Shown: positions 1-9,673 of the stretch, piece by piece
Numbering within the stretch: position 1 is the first letter of the stretch
Layout: every line of letters begins with the position of its first letter
Source of the DNA: Pigoraptor chileana
Lineage: Eukaryota; Opisthokonta; Filasterea
Length of the DNA stretch: 20,884 nt
Assembly (NCBI GenBank): GCA_943704495.1
Contig: CALSCR010002862.1
Span: 1-20,884 of the forward strand
Direction: 5' to 3'
Program-made: the position numbers and the translations under genes
Notes under the pieces: model-generated
Database searches by the model: none
Told to the model about the DNA's origin: nothing
The model's input: only the letters and a program-made list of their open reading frames with translations

Positions 1-75
<75 letters not shown>
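1..75. repeat. (TG)n dinucleotide microsatellite
   Basis: A perfect TG run fills the first 75 bases, followed by an impure TG/TTTG/TATG tail to about position 113. It is cut by the window edge, so its true length is unknown. It lies inside, or just beyond, the second intron of the minus-strand COQ10 gene. Open frames read through it (Cys-Val repeats) are artefacts. Confidence 0.97.
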
Positions 76-78
<3 letters not shown>

Positions 79-290
79 TTTGTGTATGTTTGTGTGTATG
101 TGTATGTGTGGTTGTGCGGAACGTCAGAATAAGAATTGTGACACAAAAACTCGCTGCTTGCAATCGTTCATCCCACTTACCAAAATGGGGCAAAAATTAA
201 CTGTGTGCGTGCTTAATCAAACAATACCAACACACACATACATTCACACAGGGCGGCTCTGTCATTCACAGGAGACGCCGCGATGCCAAC

Positions 291-816
291 CTGGACATAG
301 TATGTAGGCTTGAGAGTCACAGAAGACTGGTACCGCTCCAGCACCGGCGGAAATCCGACCACTAGCTCTGCCACAAGGCTGTCCTTGCCCCGGCTAAGTG
401 TCACAGATTCCTTTACCCACGGCACAAAATCGCGGTATTTTTCCACGTTGCTGACGACATCGTATACTTGCTGAGACGAATAACTGTGGGTGGCAACATC
501 GTTCGGCAAGTTATGAGAGATGCACCCGACCGTACAACAAAGATCCGCAAGATGTATTAAACTCGCATAATAGAGCAGGTATTTCACAGCAAACCACTTC
601 AACTCACCCGAGAACCTTACGCTCACTATGCGTAACAGGATCCATCGGGGCAGAAGAAAATGGATTCGCCAGTCCAAACAGCGTGCGACTAACTGGCATA
701 TGCAGCACAGCTGGATGCAACAACCGGCGGGTGACGGACTGTCGATGAGCGGACAACAGTGGCGGCCGCAAGCCCATTCGCCACACGCCGGAGATGGAAG
801 CGCCTCTTGCTGCCAT
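291..816 (-). CDS. COQ10: Coenzyme Q-binding protein COQ10 (START domain), 5' part
   Basis: COQ10 is a mitochondrial START/polyketide-cyclase-like lipid carrier that binds coenzyme Q and is needed for efficient respiration. Two exons are visible: 608-816 (69 codons plus two bases) and 291-483, joined across a 124-base intron with donor GTGAGT and acceptor CACAG; the split codon is Gly. The spliced protein has an Arg-rich N-terminus, expected of a mitochondrial presequence, then RTLFGLANPFS, HSERKVLGYS, QQVYDVVSNVEKYRDFVPW and VGFPPVLERYQS, all characteristic of COQ10. The second exon ends after TYYVQ at a GTTGGC donor, because the frame beyond it is unlike COQ10. About 134 residues are present, and the C-terminal part of the START domain lies beyond the left edge. 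The start ATG at 816 is chosen because it precedes the presequence. The gene diverges from the Acl4-like gene. Confidence 0.9.
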
Positions 817-1233
817 TTTGCAACGGCAGGATGGACTTTATGCTTTACATTGGGTTAGAACGACGAGGCTTCATACATACATATTGTGGTTGTAATCCAG
901 GATACCGCTCGATGTGTCAGCCTTCAGTAGTAGTGACATCAGCAATTTGGGGTCCCCGCAATTTGGCGGTCCCAAAAGCCGCACACAGCCCCGGATGCGA
1001 GTCATGTCACGTGACAATGGCTTTCATATTATGGGCGGCCAGCACGTGCAGCAGATTGTCCGGCTCATTATTGACGGTGCGCACGCAATCTAAGTGGAAA
1101 GAAAGCACATTTGTAAAGAAACAAAGAGCGATCGATAATTGCGATACTTCACGTAGACTTTAAGTGCAATTGTTTTAGGTTTGGTTTTATATTGTCACAT
1201 TGTCTGTCCCCCACCTCTCTCATCACTCGCAAG
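817..1233. promoter_or_regulatory. Divergent (bidirectional) promoter region
   Basis: These 417 bases separate the start codons of COQ10 (minus) and the Acl4-like gene (plus), so both promoters and 5' UTRs must lie here unless an upstream non-coding exon exists. I see no canonical TATA box. A CACGTG E-box-like hexamer occurs near 1009. Open frames in the stretch show no recognisable protein. Confidence 0.5.
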
Positions 1234-3716
1234 ATGGGTCGACAAAAGAAGGGGAAGGGTCCTGGCCGCACTGACCCCAAGACAAGCTCAAAGGCATCAC
1301 TCCGACCACTGAAGACGAAGGATACAAAATACACCGCCGAAGATCTTCTTGAGAGGTGGGCTTCATACTTCTGACGTACGACACTTAACATGAAGCATAT
1401 GCACCTTCACTACAATCATGCTCTACACTCTATAATCGCATTTATACTCACAGCTGCTGGCGGGCTGTATGTTGTGGTGGCATTCTTGCAGGGTGGATGA
1501 TTATCTAGAACAGTGTGATTTCCAATTGGCGTATCAGTTTTGTGAGCGTGCACTCAAGTTGGAGCCCACAAACCCGAGAGCGTTGGAATCGATGGGCGTG
1601 ATTATGCTCGAGCTTCCCAATGCGGAAGGAGCGTACCAATGCCTCACAAAGGCAGTCGAGGTGGATCCAGAGGGCAGTTTTACAAAGTATCTCTATCTCG
1701 CACAGCTGCAGCAGGGCGCTGATGCTGTTGCGTCATTCCACAAGGGCATTCAACTCATGACGGCGGAGCATCAGTCGGCTTTGCAGTCAGAGCCGGTGAG
1801 GGGATCCGCCGAATCGTTTCATGTGGAAAAGTTTGGCTTGGTGATGGCTTGTATTGTGTTGTTTGAGATATTTGTAAAGTTTAATATGATCTTGGTTGTA
1901 CATTAATCTGCACACCAATGTCAAGGCCGAACAATCGTCTCACACCTGTAATGTGCCGTGCGTCGTTGTGTGTCTTTTATCACGCGTGTTGATTGCTCAA
2001 CTGGTTTGCAGCCAAGCGAGGAAGAGGCAAAGGACCTTGCTTCTCGGATAGCGACTGCGTTCTGCTCGATTGCAGAGATTTATATGAGCGACTTGTGGTG
2101 AGCAGCTCTTTGCCGTCTTCATTGTAACGCCCCCATACACATACACACATACACACGAGAAACGACGGGATTAAATGTCGTTGGTCTGTAATATTGTTAT
2201 TCTATTTTTATGTCTCACACTGTCCACTCTAAGCGCGCCCAGCGCCCAAGACACTGATGCAGATCCGCTGCTGATCCGCAAATATCTCCCCCCCCCCCCC
2301 CTTTCCCCCCTTCTCACGTTATCTGCTGTGTTGCTGTTGAATGCAATTAGCTTTGAGGAGAACGCAGAGGCCACGTGCGAGGAAGCCGTCACCCACGCGC
2401 TCACGTGGGATGCCGGCAGCCCCGAGGCATTGCAGACAAAAGCAAGCCTGCTCATCAGCCAACAGCGCCCCGAGGAAGCAAAGGAGTTTATTCGAAGAAG
2501 CGTCGCCGTGTGGCACAATAAGGCCGATGGTACGCTTTTACTTTTTCTTCTTCTTCTTCTTCTTCTTTGATTATTATTGTTGTTGTAATTATTATGTCCT
2601 GGTGGGTTGTCATCCATCGCACTCATGTTTATTGTTGGACCGTAGCGTCAGGCTATGTCACTCGATCATCCTGTGCTACTATGTGAGAACAGCCTGTGAA
2701 TGGTACTTTGGCATCCACTCGTAAAAATATATTCACCATCACCAAACACCTCCACCCCTCCCCCCCCCTCTTCCCCCCGCGCGCCTGCCCATTGCCCACA
2801 TATTCCATACCCAGAGGACATTGAAGAGGGTCGATTGCCTCCGTACGACGCACGCGTTGCCACGGCACGCATTTTGATGGAGTTGGGAGAAAACGAGCTT
2901 GCGGGAAGCGTGCTCGACCGACTGCTGCTCGAAGATGACGAAGTTGTCGAGGTGTGTTCACATCTTATGTGAAGTATCAGTCTGTCACAGAGGCATTCCA
3001 AGTCTTTCATTTTGTTATTTCTTATCCTCTCTCACTCAAACTTCTTGATGGGAGAGCGCCTGTATTTCTGCTTTGACAACATTTGCGATTGCGTCTGGCG
3101 TGACATGCCTGTAGACTTCTGCCTTTGATGACGCTGTTTCCGCTGTTGCGTTCAAAAGCTCTGATTCAATCCTAATTCTCAATCCTCTATTGCTATTGCT
3201 GGTTCACAATCGGCAGGTTTGGTATCTGATTGGCTGGAACGCATATCTCACAAACGAGAAACCCAATGCAAAGGCGCTCCTGAAAAAGACCAAGGAGGTG
3301 TGCTGTGTGAATTTTGTTGTTGATTTGCTCTGTACATCGTCGTCTACTCACATGTGCCATTCTATCAAACGAGATCTTCTGGTCTGCAATTCCAAGTATC
3401 TTTGTAAGAATGCTGCTTCGTTTTGTGCGCGGACGCGTGTGTTGCATTTCGTGTGACGCGTTATTGGGGCACCCACAGCACATGAGCTAATGAATCAATC
3501 AAATCACACTCTCGTCACACACGACGTCGTTTTTTGCAGCTATATGTGCGCTACGAATGCGATGACACACAGTTGCTGCAGCATGTTGAAGAGCTACTTG
3601 GGGAAATGGCGGAGGTTGAAGATGTTGATCTCGATGAGGATGAAGACGCTGGCAGCGACGGAGACGAGAACGGCTATGGGACGGACGACGACGACGACAC
3701 TGCAATGGAGCAGTGA
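1234..3716 (+). CDS. ACL4: TPR protein, Acl4-like chaperone of ribosomal protein uL4 (RPL4)
   Basis: In yeast, Acl4 binds newly made Rpl4 and escorts it to the pre-60S ribosome. Seven exons fit without frame errors: 1234-1355, 1492-1795, 2012-2097, 2351-2529, 2815-2951, 3217-3297, 3540-3716, giving 361 residues. All introns are GT-AG (136-285 bases). Visible features are a Lys-rich N-terminus (GRQKKGKGPGR), YTAEDLLER, a TPR array starting FQLAYQFCERALKLEPTNP, the family signature IAEIYMSDLCFEENAE formed across the exon 3/4 junction, the block SLLISQQRPEEAKEFIR, and a very acidic Asp/Glu-rich C-terminus ending about 45 residues after EELLGEMAE. An acidic tail suits a chaperone for a basic ribosomal protein. 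The start ATG is the first in the frame. Assignment rests on the ordered motifs and matching length; another TPR protein is possible but less likely. Confidence 0.85.
2288..2301. repeat. Poly-C tract in intron
   Basis: A run of 14 C residues within intron 3 of the Acl4-like gene, directly followed by a mixed pyrimidine stretch. It may serve as part of an extended pyrimidine tract, although the acceptor itself is about 50 bases downstream at 2349-2350. A similar C-rich tract lies in the next intron (about 2758-2778). Confidence 0.9.
2543..2567. repeat. (TTC)n microsatellite in intron
   Basis: About seven TTC units directly after the donor of intron 4 (GTACGC at 2530) of the Acl4-like gene. 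On the plus strand a reading frame through it gives a Leu or Phe run, which is not coding. Confidence 0.9.
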
Positions 3717-4143
3717 GCGTCTTTCCTTACTGCATCCTATGACATACTTATGATACATGCATGTGTTTGTGTGTTGTGTGTGTAAAGAGAGAGAAAACAA
3801 ATTGTCGTTTTTGAATTCTGCGCGTGTGTTTGGATTGGTTTCATTGTGTTCTTTGCGCCTGCTTTTTGCCCATGAGGCTTATATACATATTTTCGACCCA
3901 AGAACACACTCTACCTGTGCATCACTGGTGACTCTTGCTTATTTGAGCTTCGATGTGCTTATTGTGTCGATGTTTTTGTTGTATATATATTCACTTTTCA
4001 ATTGCAATTTCACGTTACGCCGAAACAACGCCCAAAACGCTGCGCCACATTGCCGAGATTATTAACGCATGCATACGCCTCACGCCTTGCCGCACTGCCG
4101 ATACGTCCCAACTTGGATTGGACGGACGCAGTTTCCTCTATCG
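3717..4143. other. Convergent 3' intergenic region
   Basis: These 427 bases lie between the stop codons of the Acl4-like gene (plus) and the unrecognised membrane protein gene (minus), so they should hold both 3' UTRs and termination signals. The sequence is rich in TG and AT. Open frames on both strands (for example 3757-4065 plus) show no recognisable domain. I see no RNA gene. Confidence 0.6.
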
Positions 4144-5160
4144 TTACCGTGCATATGCAACCGCGTTCTTTTGCGTGTCGTATTGCCGCTTGCACCGGGA
4201 GACATAACCAACGATCTCCGCCTGCACATTGACGACATGAACATACATCAGTCATTGAGGCACAAATGTGGCTTGTTTTATGACATTAACCATCTCGCAG
4301 GCTTTATACAGCGTGAGTTATTTGTGCCGACTACTCACCATCTGATCTTTGGTGCCGCCGTTGAACTTGATGTTGGCGCCCGTCTTTTCGTTTCCCTTTT
4401 TGTCGAATTTGCGCTCCTGATCAACCGTCACAAATCCAATCTTCTTGTATGGGGCCATCATGACCGCTTTAGACACCTTGGCATCTGCAGTGGTATCGAC
4501 CAGCAAAAAAGAATGGCATCAACAGTGTGAGTCGAGCGCTTATGCAATGCGTTGTTCTGTATAAGATCTTTCGTGAGGTGAGACGACTTTCATGCGATTG
4601 CAAGAAATACCCACGGTGAAGTTCGTCGTATGTAATGATTTTCGCCTTCTGTGTGAGCGGCTTGTTGGGCTCACAAAAGTACCACATGACTTCACGCTCC
4701 GTAACGACAATGTAGCTGTTGTCCATAACGTCTGCATTGCGATGTGAAAGTGCAACATTGTTAGTTGCCGGACCGCAGACTGTAGTGCGGCGGAATTGAC
4801 GGAACCAGAAATGCAGTGGCAATACTCACGCTTACGCTTGAGCCCAAAGATAGTGGCAAGAGTTGTTGTGATGATGGCAATAGGTGAGAAGAGGACCATA
4901 ATTGCGGGAACCACGATGCCGCGCACAAGCATCTTGGTTGAATTGGTGCGCAGTGATGCGATGGCGACAATGCGACCGCTGCACTTTGACTGCATGGCAG
5001 CAATTGCGGATGGAGTAAGGACGCAGTCGATCAACTTCACTGCATCGTGAGGTATCTCCATAACGTACGGCGCCCGAAACACGAGTGCATCGGGGCCATA
5101 GTGAGTGCTTTGCTTGCACTCGACGACGGAGACGTACGGGGGAGGCAACGACGAGGCCAT
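4144..5160 (-). CDS. Unrecognised membrane-anchored protein, 223 residues
   Basis: I do not recognise the family. Four exons assemble cleanly: 4830-5160, 4615-4731, 4339-4484, 4144-4221, with donors GTGAGT, GTGGGT, GTGAGT and acceptors ending TGCAG, for 223 residues. The protein starts MASSLPPPYVSVVE. It has a hydrophobic stretch at about residues 76-105 (LVRGIVVPAIMVLFSPIAI and onward) ending in a basic stop signal KRK, then a soluble half with NSYIVVTEREVMWYF, ITYDELH, a Lys-rich FDKKGNEKTG loop and VSRCKRQYDTQKN. The pattern of beta-strand-like segments after a transmembrane span resembles the outline of small PH-like membrane proteins, but no diagnostic motif supports this. The last exon is predicted from a good acceptor and an in-frame stop; alternative endings are possible. 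ATG 5160 is preferred over the in-frame ATG at 5241 because a TATA run sits at 5293-5300. Confidence 0.72.
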
Positions 5161-5292
5161 TTTGTCTGTCAGTGAATACAGCCTGAGCGACGGGGAAGCC
5201 CTTTTTTGTTTTGTTGCGTTTGAGTGCTTCTTGAAGTTCAACTTGCTAGTTGTTTCTGTTGTTGAGAGACTTTGTTGTTGGAGGGATGCCTG

Positions 5293-5300
5293 TATATATA
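5293..5300 (-). promoter_or_regulatory. TATA-like element upstream of the membrane protein gene
   Basis: TATATATA reads the same on both strands and lies 133 bases upstream of the start codon at 5160. That spacing fits a core promoter with a roughly 100-base 5' UTR for the minus-strand gene. Position and sequence are the only support. Confidence 0.35.
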
Positions 5301-5416
5301 GTACCCAGGGAAAGCATCATCGATCACAATCACCCGCGGCAACGATCCACTTAAGCTTAGTTGCGACCCTCAGCGGCAAAGAGCCGCCCGGCGCGTGTCC
5401 TGACACCCTCTGTTGC

Positions 5417-5424
5417 TATAAATA
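5417..5424 (+). promoter_or_regulatory. Consensus TATA box without an assigned gene
   Basis: TATAAATA is a textbook TATA box in plus orientation. Downstream on the plus strand, no recognisable coding sequence begins before the minus-strand kinase-PARP remains. It may drive an unannotated transcript, or be chance in an AT-rich patch. Confidence 0.3.
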
Positions 5425-5547
5425 GGTGCGCACAGATTAATTTTATACATAGCATCCTACGGATCAATATATTCCACAATAATACTTTACAGGATTATTT
5501 TAATGCTTTATTGGGTGTAATGGAACTTTTAATGCTATATACGGTGT

Positions 5548-5563
5548 TCGGAATGCATTCCGA
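5548..5563. repeat. 16-base perfect palindrome
   Basis: TCGGAATGCATTCCGA is a perfect inverted repeat with no spacer. Perfect palindromes of this size suit binding by a dimeric transcription factor; no known site is matched here. Confidence 0.8.
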
Positions 5564-5651
5564 TGTGTCGGGAGTGGTGGCCCCACATTTCCTTTTTGGA
5601 AGCGATTTCCTACTCGTCGGAACAATGCGGGACTGCAAAACACTCCTTTTC

Positions 5652-5675
5652 CGGCAAAAGTCATTATTTTTGCCG
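5652..5675. repeat. Hairpin: 8-bp stem, 8-base loop
   Basis: CGGCAAAA at 5652-5659 pairs with TTTTGCCG at 5668-5675. A second stem lies about 30 bases on: GGCACTG at 5707-5713 with CAGTGCC at 5730-5736. They could form in a transcript from the TATA box at 5417. Confidence 0.6.
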
Positions 5676-6493
5676 CCGCATCGTGCCGGATGAGCGGGGA
5701 CTGAAGGGCACTGACCTGAGAAGGGAAGGCAGTGCCAAGAACGTGTCAGCGGGGAACATTTTACCTGGTTGGTGAACCTGGTGGTGAACGCGCAAAACCG
5801 TGTGTGTGTGTCTGTGTCTTTGTCACCAAACAATGACTCAAAAGCACGTGGACGAACACAGACACCATCCGTTGCAAACCAGTGATTGCGGGCATACAGT
5901 ATACTCAAGTCTATGGTCAGGAATGCGCGTCACTCTCGGCTGACTGGCAGTGGATTTGTAGTAGCGGTTAATAGCTGTGCTAACTTAATTACATCAACTG
6001 AGTGTGTCTTATGATCGGTGTCGAGGCCGTTGGATCATGACAACATGCATCTTTCTTTTCATTCATTCAATTGTTCCTATTGCCTTTGCGCGGATAATGT
6101 GTGAATGAGTGCCTGGGCCACTGAGTTTGAATCCGTGTCATGTAAACAGCGCACAATGCTGAGTGCAATTACAAATGAAGTCAGCCAAGTGTCGGTGATA
6201 ATCTTGGCATGGTCGGATTTCACTTCCACAAGGCGCCGATCTGCAATGGAGGAAGCTGAACCCGTCGCAGTGTTTTACCTGGAACACTTTTGTGGGCCTT
6301 GAGTATGGCTGACCACTCAGTCTACAATGGATATATACAATTATAGTATAATAAATTACACATGCACAGTCTAATCACGGGCTTTCACCGTACATTCGCA
6401 TTCAGCCGACAGTTGATGGTTGCATTGTTACGCCGATATATTGACACTGTGTGACACTCGTCACAACACAACAGCATATTCCATATTGCCACA

Positions 6494-7255
6494 TCACTCC
6501 GCCCTGTACTTGACAAGAAACTCGGGATAGCACTGGGATCGGTCGTACACAACAAACTCGCGGTATCGCTCAATGCACGACCGGCGTGCGCAGGCACGTG
6601 CCAATGGGCGTTCTTCCGCATGCAGTTGGCCACCGCAGAGTCAGCCGTCGCCCCATTTGCGCCGTTCAGCGGAGGCGGTCGCCGCGCCCCTCGTGCGTTT
6701 TCTGTAATTGTTACAGTTCTCCCGAGGGCAACGCGACACAGGAACATGGAGAAGGTGCTGTTGCCTGCCCGCCTGTCGAACGTGTCCTGGTCGCTCTTAC
6801 TGCTGTGCTCCGCAAAGTACACACCGGCACCAAACAGGCCGTTCAGCTCGCACACACGCTCATCAAATCTCTCCCTCTCAATGATCCCCACCAACGACGG
6901 CTTGGTCCCGTGCCACAGAAACACCTCGTTGGCCCCCGCATGTGCGTGCAGATCACGTGCCTGCCAGTCGCGGTGCGTGGCCACTCGAGTGCTCGCCATA
7001 TCCGGCCGCTCCGCAACAAGGTCCCGGCGGAGGGCATATGTGCGCCATAGCCGCCCATTCTCAATGCGATGAACACGCTCCACAACCAGCCGACTGTGAT
7101 TGCCGGGCCGCGCATCCCGTCCAATGCCAAGGTCACTTGCAATGCACGTCTCCGTCATCAGCGCCTGGATAGTGACGCTCATTGTTGCAGTGACGTCGAC
7201 ACGGCGCACGCCCACCGCACTCGCATCCGTCAGATCCCAATACGACGGCGGTTTG
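6494..7255 (-). other. PARP (ADP-ribosyltransferase) catalytic domain remains
   Basis: The PARP fold transfers ADP-ribose from NAD+ to proteins, with His, Tyr and Glu as the key triad. The His (LWHGT, about 6910-6912) and Tyr (GAGVYFAEHSSKS, about 6817-6819) are in the long open frame. The Glu block (YREFVVYD then RSQCYPEFLVKY) is in the neighbouring frame after a shift near 6572, ending at a TGA at 6494-6496. The wording around the Tyr (GLFGAGVYFAEHSSKSDQ) is close to tankyrase-type PARPs. The triad is complete in the sequence but split between frames. Confidence 0.88.
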
Positions 7256-7532
7256 CACAGGTGGAGAACGCGGCCTGCCTCATTCATCCTCTTGTTTGCC
7301 TCTGCCTGTGATGCACGCGCCCTCTTCATGTGCGCTCTCAACTCGCGCTCCTTGGCATCTAGGTCTTCCTTAGCGGCGATCACACTGCGTCGGTCTGCAT
7401 TGGCTACCCTCTCCGCCTCTTCCACACGCAGCCTGGCCGCAGCCACGTCTCGCTGCATCGCCTCTGCTTCCTCGCGCGCACTCCGCAGTGCAATAAGCGC
7501 GTCAACTGCTTCCTCCTGCACGCTCACATACG

Positions 7533-8290
7533 CGTCAGTAAAATAGGGATGCGTCAGTGCCACTGCAGCAGACGGTCGCGTCCTTGCATCCGGGACAGTG
7601 AACCGTGCAATAAGGTCCCGCAGTTCGACTGCGTGGCCTTTAATCAACGGGATAGTCAATGGGGCCACGTGACCAGTAAAAGAGCACTTTTCGGCTCTCC
7701 TTTTGTCTGGAAAATGGACGTCGTAGAGAATGAGATCGAATGCATACATGTCACTCGCTGTCGTCGACGGTTCGCGGCGAATGACTTCTGGTGCCGCATA
7801 TGCGACGGTGAATGCGACCACTGTCATGGACACTGTGGATTCCATTTGCCTGTCGTCGTTGCTCTTGCTGATGTCAAAGTCCCCCAGCACAGGCCGCCCA
7901 TCCTCCGCCACAAACACATTCTGCACTTTGATGTCTCTGTGGACAATGCCCTCGCGGTGGACATATTCAATCCCACGCAGCAGTTCCCGCATGGCTTCTC
8001 GCAGCCGCACCGGCGATGGCTTCACATCCGCAACCCACGTGACCAGCGTGTGCGGATAACGGGCATCTCTATCACGCCCATCGTCTCGTTATTCTCGAAA
8101 AATACGGCGTTGATGGCGACAATATTCGGGTGGGACAGGCGAGCCAATGACCGCACCTCCCTTCTTAAACTGCGCCTGCGAGTGCCCGCCACTCAGCAAA
8201 AACTCCTTCAGTGCACATTTGCGCCCACCAATCGACGCCTTGTACACAGGGTGCGACCCGCCCAAGGCAGCTGCTCTCGCCCAATGTAGT
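7533..8290 (-). other. Serine/threonine protein kinase domain remains
   Basis: The lysine of subdomain II (KCALKEF), the helix-C region (QFKK, then EVRSLARLSHPNIVAIN), catalytic loop HRDIKVQN, the metal-binding motif as DFD, AAPEV, ASDMYAFDLILYDV and DARTRPSA are in the right order. DFD for DFG and AFDL where kinases commonly have a Gly are both single-base changes of GGY to GAY codons. The glycine loop is degenerate (GGSHPVYKA). Shifts near 8063 and 8160 separate the N-lobe pieces. Confidence 0.85.
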
Positions 8291-9500
8291 CTGCGCGTGT
8301 GCGTCGAATGATCTCAATGCCCTCCATCGCCAGGCGCCAGTCAAGCGATATTTCCGGGACCAATCAATGCAGCTCCGGAAATAACGACTGCCCAATGCAA
8401 GTCAGCTGCGTGACAAGGCCCCCCATGCGCGCTTTCGCAGTTTTCAAAGTCATTTCGGCTACCTTTACAAGCAATTCGTGGTTTGCAGTGGTTGGTTGTG
8501 TGGATGTCGACTGGCGAACACCAGCAGCACCCGCCCTCCCGAGAGGGATGCAACCCTGCCCAGCCGCCCTCTTTGCCTCATATTGTGCACCGAGACGTGC
8601 TAATTCGGCCTCATCCACTGAGTCCACCGCAGCGTAATATTCACTGTCAAGCGAATGGAGTGACGGCGACAACGTGGCGTCATCTGCGTCACTGCCACTG
8701 TCGTTGTCGACTGCAACCGCCCACTCGGCCTCTGCACTCAGCCTCACCGCCACCTTTCCACCATTTCCTCCACATCTGCCAGTTGCGCATGTGACTGTTG
8801 CAGCAGCGCGTGCATGGCCGCACATCCGCGTCGCATCACATCATCCGACAAACAGTGTGTGTGTGCGTAGCCCCCCACATACGCATCACATGACTCGATC
8901 GCCCCACGCAGCCCCGCCACCAGCCCCACAATTCCCAGGCATCCTGTGCTGCGTCCAGGGCGGCTTCCGTCGCCTCCATGTGCTGCACAAGTGGCCAACA
9001 TCGACACCGACGCCTCCGCTGACTCTTGTCGCGTGTGTGTCAAAGTCTCGGATGACCAGAGCGGAAGCGGAGGCGCCACAAATGCGGCGAGTGCCTTCGC
9101 TGCTGTGACGTGATGCGGAGTGAGCTCGCAGCGTGAGGATGTTGCGCAGCCGCGTGCGATTGGACCGTCTGCAGAAGCCGACCGACCTCCACAAGGTCAA
9201 CCGTGCGCTCAGAAGCCCCTTTGCGGTCCGCCTCCGCCCTCTCCTCCACCTCTTTTTCCCGGTTGAGACCCTTCTGTTCTTTTTTCTGCCTCTTCAGTCG
9301 CTCCGCTTCCTCCTTTTCCCGTTTCAGGCGCTCTTCCCACACAGCAATATCGTGCGTCAGAATCACGTCGCATCCACTTAGGGATGCGGATGTGGAGCCA
9401 TCACGTGACGATCGCATCCACTTGGATCCATCGACACTTTCCTGTCGCACTTCAATCTGACTCCCAGTCGTCGCATCCCACACACGCACAGTGCACTCAG

Positions 9501-9673
9501 CACTTCCCGTTGCAACCGTCCGTCCGTCGGGCGAAAACGCAACCGAATAGACCTCACTCATGAGAGTGCCCACTTAGAGTGAGTATGCATTGGCCAGTCG
9601 CCGCATCCTACACACTCGCAGTATTGTCACCACTTCCCGTTGCAACCGTCCGTCCGTCGGGCGAAAACGCAAC
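9501..9673 (-). repeat. Near-identical tandem WD40 repeat units
   Basis: Positions 9501-9543 and 9631-9673 are identical over 43 bases, and the flanks are also alike, with a period of 130 bases. A WD40 unit of about 42 codons is 126 bases, so the period itself shows a frame-breaking size change. The high DNA identity points to a recent duplication or gene conversion. Confidence 0.9.

Larger units (their letters stand above)
5161..6493. other. Gene-free stretch with promoter-like and structured elements
   Basis: These 1.3 kb separate the start of the unrecognised membrane protein gene from the end of the decayed kinase-PARP gene. They hold a TATA run at 5293-5300, a TATAAATA box at 5417-5424, a 16-base palindrome at 5548-5563, and hairpins at 5652-5675 and 5707-5736. 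Open frames at 5361-5693 (plus), 5495-5908 (minus) and 6105-6302 (plus) are too short and featureless to call. Confidence 0.5.

Noticed and set aside
2-200. Cys-Val repeat proteins read from the first 200 bases
   Set aside because: They are translations of the TG microsatellite in several frames, inside a probable intron.
6105-6302. 65-residue plus open frame near the end of the kinase-PARP remains
   Set aside because: No recognisable motif, and it is no longer than expected by chance.
7549-8289. 246-residue plus-strand open frame opposite the kinase
   Set aside because: The minus strand encodes kinase motifs in the same place, and the plus translation has no recognisable features.
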